From positions 1 through 35,909 of IMG/VR virus record IMGVR_UViG_3300013010_000036: DNA of 35,909 nt; one strand, given 5' to 3'. Origin of the DNA: a virus. The translations under genes and the position numbers were made by a program. The notes beneath the pieces were generated by a model that made no database searches, had not been told where the DNA came from, and saw only the letters and a program-made list of their open reading frames with translations. Each line of letters starts with the position of its first letter. Within the stretch, counting starts at the first letter, position 1. Of the stretch, positions 10,701 through 19,700 are shown in pieces.

Positions 10701-13700
10701 CGCCGACTGCACGATAAATTACAAGTTTTGTATTTGTTGTACTATCAAGTTCTGCTTCGTGTTGTTTACTTGTTACAACTAGTACTTGTGCATCGTCACT
10801 GATGTCAAAGCTCTTACTAAATTCCAATATGTTTTCAATAGGATCAAATACATCCTCATCATAGAACGCATTTGCAGTTAAGTTCGGCAAATACCCTAAG
10901 TAGTCAACATCTGTAGTAATTTCTGTCCATGAATTGTTTGACGTACTTGGAATTACTGCATTAGTTGATACGTTAGTTGCTGCTTTCCATAATGCATTGT
11001 CTTGTGCAACAATATTATCTTTTTTATAACTATATGTGTTATCAAATACACCACGATAGTTTGAATCTTTACCGTGACTCCAACTTATTTTAGTCCAATA
11101 AATCGGATCAACAATAACATTTTGTTCTGTTGTTGTTGCTTTGCGGCAAAGATAATAATCGTCTTTGTATATTACAATATCGCCGATCGCATATGCTGTT
11201 AGTTGGTATTCTCCTTGGAAACTATCAGTTGCTTTAGTACCATGGCGGAATATTTCTATTGCACCAGGGTGTGTTCTTGTTTCAGTAGAATCGTCACCGG
11301 GCAAGACGACACTATCACTGCCAACTAATAGTGTATAATAGTTTCCAGTTTGAACTATTGCGACGTTGGAGCCAAAATACCTGTTTGCTGCTCTATATTC
11401 TGATGCAAAAGTGTGTTGCAGTCTATAAGTGCCATCATTTAATCTTCTATAAATTGCAACTGCGCCTTCGTTAGACAACCCTGAGCTTGTTCCTGTTTTT
11501 TCAGCAGGAATATTATAAATTTGTGTATAGTCTTTGTTTAAACTAAATGGAGGATTAGGCAGTCGCTGAATTCCTGCTTCAGTTGTTTCAGCAAAGAACC
11601 AGTATTCTTCGTCAACGATTTTTGGAGTTTCAACAATATTAAAATTACTTGTGTGTTCAAACACTACTAATTTACCAATAAGCGAAGTTCCAAGAACAAT
11701 GCTGTTGTTTATATCAGTAACTGTGCCAATAGTACGGTCAGCGTCGGTGGCGCCACGTAAACTAACATTTGCTTTCCTGCGGATTTGGAAGCGACCAATA
11801 TTAGACTGTTCTAACCAATCACCTGTTAGTACCTTTAAGTAAACTCTTACATCGTTAAAGTTACGTTTTATAAACACAACTTCAGCACTACTTGTAGTAA
11901 TAGATGTTAGTGCGAGCCCACCTTGTCCATTGTTAGGAAACTGTATGTCTTCAATTATGTCACCTACTTGCGGTTGAAAGGCAAATCCCTGGAAGTCAAA
12001 TTCAGTTAGTGTAAAGTCAATATATCCATCCCATAAATCAACTATTGTTTGTTGTTTATTTAGAATGTCGTATGTGAAGCCAGCACTTGCAACGTCGATT
12101 ACTCTATTATCTAGATTATATAAACGAAAATCCTGTGTTTGTCCTATTGTCAGTGTATCGCTAAATGTTTTGCCTACTCTAGCTATCCATTTATTACTTA
12201 GAAGATCTACTTCTGCACCATCTTGTGCATCTGCACTAGACGGATCGCCGCGATATGATAATTGTTCAATATAACTTGCACGATTTTTTTCAGTTACAAA
12301 AACACCAATTGCGCCGACTGTATCTTGAATGTTATAATAGTTATTAAGAGATCTTAATTGTATTCCCGGAGTTACAAGATCAGTATCAGTATTAGACAGT
12401 ACATCAGCATATACTAAACCTCTTCCTGCATCGTAATATGTACCGTTGTTCGAATACGTCGGTGCAGCAATCATCCAGTAGCCTCCGATTGCATCACTTG
12501 TAGCATAAGTCGATTCTTCTGTATAAAATCCTACAAAATCTAATTCGTTAATAAACAATTCGCCTGTAATAGCAAAGACACCGTTTGTTTCTTTAAGGTA
12601 AACAACTGCACTATCTCTTCGAGTTCCTACATATGCTACTTTAGCACTACCTGTATCAGATGTTACAATGCTACCTACAACTGGCAATGAAACAAATGTA
12701 TCAATATAAAATACATGATCAATCTTTTCTTGGATAATATGATCTTGACTTATCCATTCAGGAGTTATTTGTGGTATGAGGCCATCAAAAGGCAAATATG
12801 CATCTAGTGTAGGGTATGCATAACTGCGTCTGTTCCAGAATAAATTAGCAGTATCGCCTGCTGATGTGCCGATATACATATCTTTTGGAGCACGTACTAA
12901 TAAATGAGTAATGTTACTATTGTTTAAACCAGAATCACCTGCAACTAATAAATTTAAAGTTGTACTATCTGCATCAGCAGTACTTGCAATATTTACATAT
13001 GTATCGAATGTACTAAATGGTTGATTTGTAATTTGTGGCAGAATTTCTCTGTTTGCTTTCCACAAACTTTCTCTATAACGTACAATATCATTTTTAATAT
13101 ATGTTGCATCAGGTTGGAAATCAAACGTGCTTAGTCCTGTGCTAGCATCTGTTTTATATGCTAGTCGAGTCTTAACATTGCTTGCTTGCGGAATACCTGC
13201 AATTAAATATTCGCCGTCTGGCGATACTGCAATGCTTCTGCCAAAGTCTGCATTAGTAATATCAAACAATTCTGCAGGACTATTTGTTAGAGTCCATTTT
13301 GAAGATGCTAGGTCAGCTTCAAAAGATTCAGAACTAATGTGTTGCACTGCTGACGTGTAGTATCTCGGTATACTATTAATAGTATATACTATTTTTATAC
13401 CTACTGTATAATTAGTATTTTCTTTCCAGCGGTCAGCGTCATCGAGTGTAATTTCTTGGTCTAATACTAAGTTAGACTGTTCTCTGGTTCTTCGATATAC
13501 AGAAATTTTACCATTTAAATCATTTGCAGAAGACACAAACAAATTAGTATTATTTTTTGTTACTGCTACACTATTACTAAACCCTTGATCCGTACTGTCG
13601 TACTCTGATGGATTTATAATTTCTTGTGAATTTAGATATACAGGATTATTTTCTAATACTGCCCATTCAGAATTATATGTATCTATCCATAATTTTTGTT

Positions 13701-16700
13701 TACTGTATATGTCTTGCGCTGTTGCATTATTAATTCCAACAACATCGTCTACTCTTACAGTTCTTAAAATTGATACGGCGAACTGTTCTTCTTCAAAATC
13801 TGCTATTTCATTATCTAGCGGAACTCTTATACGGACAGTGTTTAAATTAATGCTATCAATTTCATATAATCCGTTAGCAGAATACGCTTGAGCATTTCGA
13901 ATGCCTATGTAATCTCCAACATCTAGTATTCCATTTGCCCATTTGTCTAATGTAATTTCGACCAATCTTAAATTGTTATTAGATACTTCAGTAATAAGAG
14001 TATCCGCACTAATGGCATTTATATTTGCGTGTACTAGTTGTTGAATTGTCCAAGATTTATTATCTGTATCTGTTACCCATATTGTTGCACCTAAACTAAT
14101 TTGATTACTATCTATTGCTGATAAATCTAAGAAACTATTGACAATAAAGTCTACATCGTCTTCATTCGCATATCCTGACGTTCTAATATACTCGTTAGTT
14201 AGCGATTTAGTTGGCAACGGTGCATGTGCATAATTTGCAGGACGATCATATACTTCGTTTGGTAGTATTCTATAAATCTTATCAAAGTTAGTTGCAGGTA
14301 AAGTACTTACAAGTTCAACTGCTTGCGGAGACTCTTGCATTTTATCTTGCTTTAAGTTGTATTCGACTTGTTCAACATCATCGACTGCTCCGTAACGACC
14401 AACTTGAATTGCCCACTCTTCGTAGAACTCTAAGTTATCGGCTGTATTACCTAGTGCATCAAACAATTTAGTAAACACATTCATTGTGCCTTTGTCTGCA
14501 ATTGCGCCTCTGTAGAATTTAAACTGACTTACATCATCATTAATAATGTTAGCAAGGTACTGACGCTTTTGATATCCTATCAAATGCTGTGCCATTTTTT
14601 GCTGTTCAGTATCAAAGCTATCTGAATCTAAATCATAAAAGTCTGTAAACTGTGTAACTCTATAATCAAAGTTAGTCATTAGCTGTGACACTGGCTTTTC
14701 GTTTAGCTGATACCAGTTGTTAGAATTAAAGTTTTGTGAACCAGTAACATTAATAGTTGCTACATAATAATATTGTTTATATTTTACAATATCGCCGATA
14801 CTATAATCTTTCCACTGTGACCAATCTGTAAATGACGCATCGTCATATACAAATCCTGGAATATTTAATCCGCCATTCCAGTTGTCGGATCTGTAACCAT
14901 TTACTTTAATACGCTCTTGTCTGTATCCAGTGCTTGGATTATATATTGCATCGTTAAAATCTGTTGTATTATCTATTAACACAACATGTTCTTTTTGTAC
15001 TAACGGTAATGCTATATGATATAATCCTTCTTCAGTTCCAACAGTTTCAATTCCAAAATTATTTTGATCTCTTAGCAAACTATTAAATTCTGAATCTAAG
15101 AATAATCCATCAGCTTTAAAAATGTTATATCCATAGAAATCATCTTTAATATTATCAACTATATAATAGTCTTTCTTAAACTCAAGTAAATTAGCGCCAG
15201 GGCTAATTGCAATTAAAGAACTATTTGCCCAACCTTGTGTTGTCCAGAATAAGAACTGCTTTGCTGCTTGATTCCAGTTTTCAACTTCATTAGAGCCTTC
15301 AATCACATTTTCAAAGCTAAATCCAATTTCTTGTTGTCTTACACTATATCCTAATATAAAGTCAACAACATCTTGTGCTGTGTCCAAACGGCTTCCGTAT
15401 TGCAGAGTCTTAGTTTCAGTAGTAACAAAATTTTTCTTAAATTGTGCTATTCTTCCTCCAGTTAATGGCAATGCAGGAAGTTTAACTATATTATCAGTGT
15501 CAAATGCTCTACTACTAGTAAACGAAGTAATAACTCTATAATATGCATTATTATGTAATAACACTTCTCCACTTATATAAGATTTATTATTGTCCCATAG
15601 AATTGCCTTTTCTGATATGCCTCCAACAGTAACAGTAGATGCCGATGAACCATTAAATGGTTCATAATATTCAAAATAAGGCTTTTCTAAATTATATCCT
15701 CTTACAATATATCCTAGCTCTGTTTTTTCAATAATAATACCACTATAAACTACTAGTTCAGCAGGACTACTTGTATTCAAGAATACTTGATAGTTTTCTT
15801 GGGGGACAAAAATTCCACCTTGGGTAGTAGATTGGACAGGAGATCTGCTATCGAGTATTAAATTAAATTTTTCTTTACTTGTAAATCCTGCAATTTTTAT
15901 ACCTATTTGATTTGTAATACTTGCAAGATCATTTACATATCCATCATATACTGTTAGAATATCACTTGCTACAAGATTATAGATATAGTTTACTAATCCA
16001 GATGTATTAGTACGGATAGCTGATTGAAATGTATTTGGTAATTTTAAATCCTTAATTACAATTGGAGAATTTGTATCAACGTTTGTCCACTGATTTGCTA
16101 GATTCTTAGATATTCTAGAAATATCAAATCCTAGTCCCATTGTTTTTGCAGGCTTGTTTAATAACATTGCAGTTAGTACAGCAAACGGGTACTCAGAACT
16201 TTTGCGCCATGCATTTTCAATTGGTGCTTGGTCTCCAAATTTAAAATTTTGTGTTGCACTTTGTATTTGGAAGTCTTTGGCATATTTACTATCTAATGGT
16301 GATAGTAATTTTCCGGTGCTATCGACTGGTATATAGTTAGTTAATCCAGGGCGGGCATATTTTAAATTAATTCTAGTATTTTTAGGATCTGCAATGCGGC
16401 CGGCTTCTAAGTCTCTCCATAGCACTAAGTTGTCACCTGTGTAAGGTGCCGGTCCGTAAACAGTATTCCACCAACTTGGTTTTGTTGTTAATCCTAACAT
16501 TTCCCAAGGATGGCTGTGTGGACGATCAGTATCAAATGCTGTTACATATAAACCTCTCCAGAAGCCTGGATTTGTATTTCCGTCCGGAGAAGTAGTGTTT
16601 GAATAATTAAATGTCCAGTTATTATTTCTATTATAGAATGCATTTTCAGTATAAGATGCATTATTTAAGTTTTGCTGCAACCATTGTTGGAAATCTCCTA

Positions 16701-19700
16701 ACAGTGTGTTGTCTATTTCAGTTTTAGTAAATTCATTTGTTCTAAATTCGCCGCCGACAAATGCATTAATATCTAATCTATCAGTTGAATATTCAGCTTT
16801 AATATTATTAAAAATTCTTTTTTCTAATTCTAATAATAATTCATCTCTAAAATCTTTATATGCCTTGATATAACTGCCATCGTGACCTCTAATAAATGCA
16901 ACACCAATTGGATATTCATCTATTTCAATATTGTCAATGCCAGCAAGTATTTCATCAGCAACAGGAATGTAAAATAGTTTATTCATCCCCGTAAATGTGT
17001 AAGACTTTGATAATGCTCCTAAACCAGCTGCACTCTTAGTAGTATAAACAGGATAGAACCAACCTCTAGTACCAGTTGCACTATCTTCTCCGTATACTTT
17101 AAATGGCCCAGTCGTCTCTGGCTCTGCTGCAAGTACAGCATCATCAATAGTTAATTCAGGATAATACTTAGGATATAAGCCTAATTTAGTCGGTGTTGGT
17201 GCAACAAAACTTCCGTCAGTAGTTTCGTATTCATGTATTTCAATTACATCATTTTCTACTTGTCCGGCACTAATTGAAATATATCCTGTTAGATTAAAAT
17301 TATAATCTTTAATATTTGTTAATTGTTGACCATTTAAATATACCATTACACTTTTAGTTGATAGTGTAGTTAGATTAAAATTGTCGGTAATTGGATAATC
17401 TGTTACTCTAGAATCTAATACTTTATATTCAATTTTATTAGATGCTCCTGTAGCAAGCATATCTGAAAAGTAAAACGGCTGTGACTTTATTTTATCTGCA
17501 TTTATTTCTCTTAATATAAGATCTACGTGAGTTTTAACAGGACCGTCATAGCCCATGGTATTAGCAGTATCTAAAAAAGTTTTCTTAAATCTTGAATATT
17601 CCTTCTTAGAATATTTTAATGCTTTAACAATATTATAATCTTTATTAGTTACGTGATATAACGGTAGATTAATTGGACCGCTATGCTTTACAAAACGCTT
17701 ACCAAATTTATCAAGATCGCCTAGATCTCGTAGATTACTTGATCCTAAATAGTTGCCTGCATATCCTGGAATATCTTCTAGCATACTATCAACATGATCT
17801 ATAACTTCACCAAGTGTAAATTGATTAACATCGTCGTTAAGCGGGTTACGTTCTAAATTGTAGGGGAATTCATAATAACCGTTAGAATTTTTTATAGTTT
17901 TACTATCTGTTTTAATTTTAATAACATCATTTGCTATTAAATCTTTTGTAAATGTAATAACTGCATTTGTATTAGTTTTATCAATTGTATAATCAGTATT
18001 AATTAATTTTAATTTATTATTAACAAATACAACTACTTTTAAATCAGAAATACTACTTGAATTATTATAAACATTAATTTCAAAATTATTAAGTTGGATG
18101 TCAGTAGCAGCATATTCTTGTATAACATACTGTTTACTAATAGTTGGTGTACTACTAAATCCATTTACATATATAAATTTAGAGAGTGAACTATATTTCT
18201 TTAAATATCCGCCGCTAATTCCTTGTGTAAATAACTCAGTATCAGTTTGATAAGTGAATGTATCATTTAATAAATTAAAGTCAAATACAATGTCGCCTGA
18301 ATTATTAATAGATTTGTAATCTAATGCAAATCCTAGTTCATTATCTACAACACCTTCTCCTACTGCATACGAAAATAATTTAGTACCGTTAAATGTAGTC
18401 GAACCATAATATGTTTCATCGCTATAACTATTACCGTTTATATCACAAACAGCAAATCTCGGTGGCTGATTGCGTATTGTTTTTTCTTGTGCTGCTGTCC
18501 ACTTTTCTCCGTGGTAGTGATAACTTTTACCTGCATTTTTTACACCTTGTGTAACTAATACAGTTTCGAGATCAATTGGAGTAGTATCAGTAGTTTCAAT
18601 TAAACTAATTTGTCTGTTGTTTCCAATTTTAATAAATTTAACTTGATATATTTTTCCACTTACTAATACGTCTGTGTCTTCTGTAAATAAGATACGCATA
18701 TTATCAGCTAAATTAATACCATCGATATTATATCCTGATTGTCCTTCAATAGTACTAAAAACATCAGTTGTATACGTATCGATTAAATCAACGTCTTGTT
18801 TAGCATATGCTCCAAAATTGTCTAGTTTCAAGCCTGCTTCAAATTCTATAATAGGACGGTTTGCACGACTAGATTCATCTACGTCACGCGGCAAATTATT
18901 ATACTTGAAGCTTTTTAAAATTACATCTTTATGATGCCATCTGTTATAACGACTCCATGCATTTCTATCAGGACTTGCTCTATTAACAACAATATAATCT
19001 TTATCTGCTGCATACGCCGATGCATCACTAAAAGGTAATGTATCAAAGTTGTCACTATCAAATGCTATCTGTACGTTATCACTGTATGCTGCTGGGATAA
19101 TTAAATCTTGATCTTTGATTAATTTAATCTTGTCGCCGACACCTTCAACATACCAATCATTAGTATCATATTCAATTGGTAGTACATCGCCTTGGAATCT
19201 AATTTTCATTCCGTTAGACAATTCAACACCATTTGCACTTAGATATGTTTTCTTACCTAAAATTTCTTCTTGTACATTAAGGAAGGCGTTTTCTTCAATA
19301 TCATAAATTCTAAATAAACCGCTGGTATCTACTGCATTTTTACTAATATAATATAATCTGTCAGGCGCATTTAATGGAATAGTAAATTCAATTGTACCTT
19401 TTTCAATATACGCAATTGCTACTTGTTCACCTTCTTCACCTAATTTACGAATACCGTCTGGATAAAGAGTTGACACATTATCATCGGCAGCAAATGTTAC
19501 ACTGCCACCGCTTGGTAGAATAATGTATTCTCCTTGGTCATATTCATTACCATATAATGTTGCATCAAATAATCCCTCGGCACGTAACCCTTCTGATCCT
19601 GCTGTTAATATTGCAGTTCCTGGAGTAAATGTTCTGCTAATAGCAATGGCTATTGGATGACCAGGAGTATCAATTTCAAAACGGTATGTTTGACCGCGGA

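Noticed and set aside
12057-12063. CTAAATA on the minus strand within the giant gene
   Set aside because: It lies deep in a coding region with no start codon downstream. Boxes of this size are expected by chance in such AT-rich DNA.
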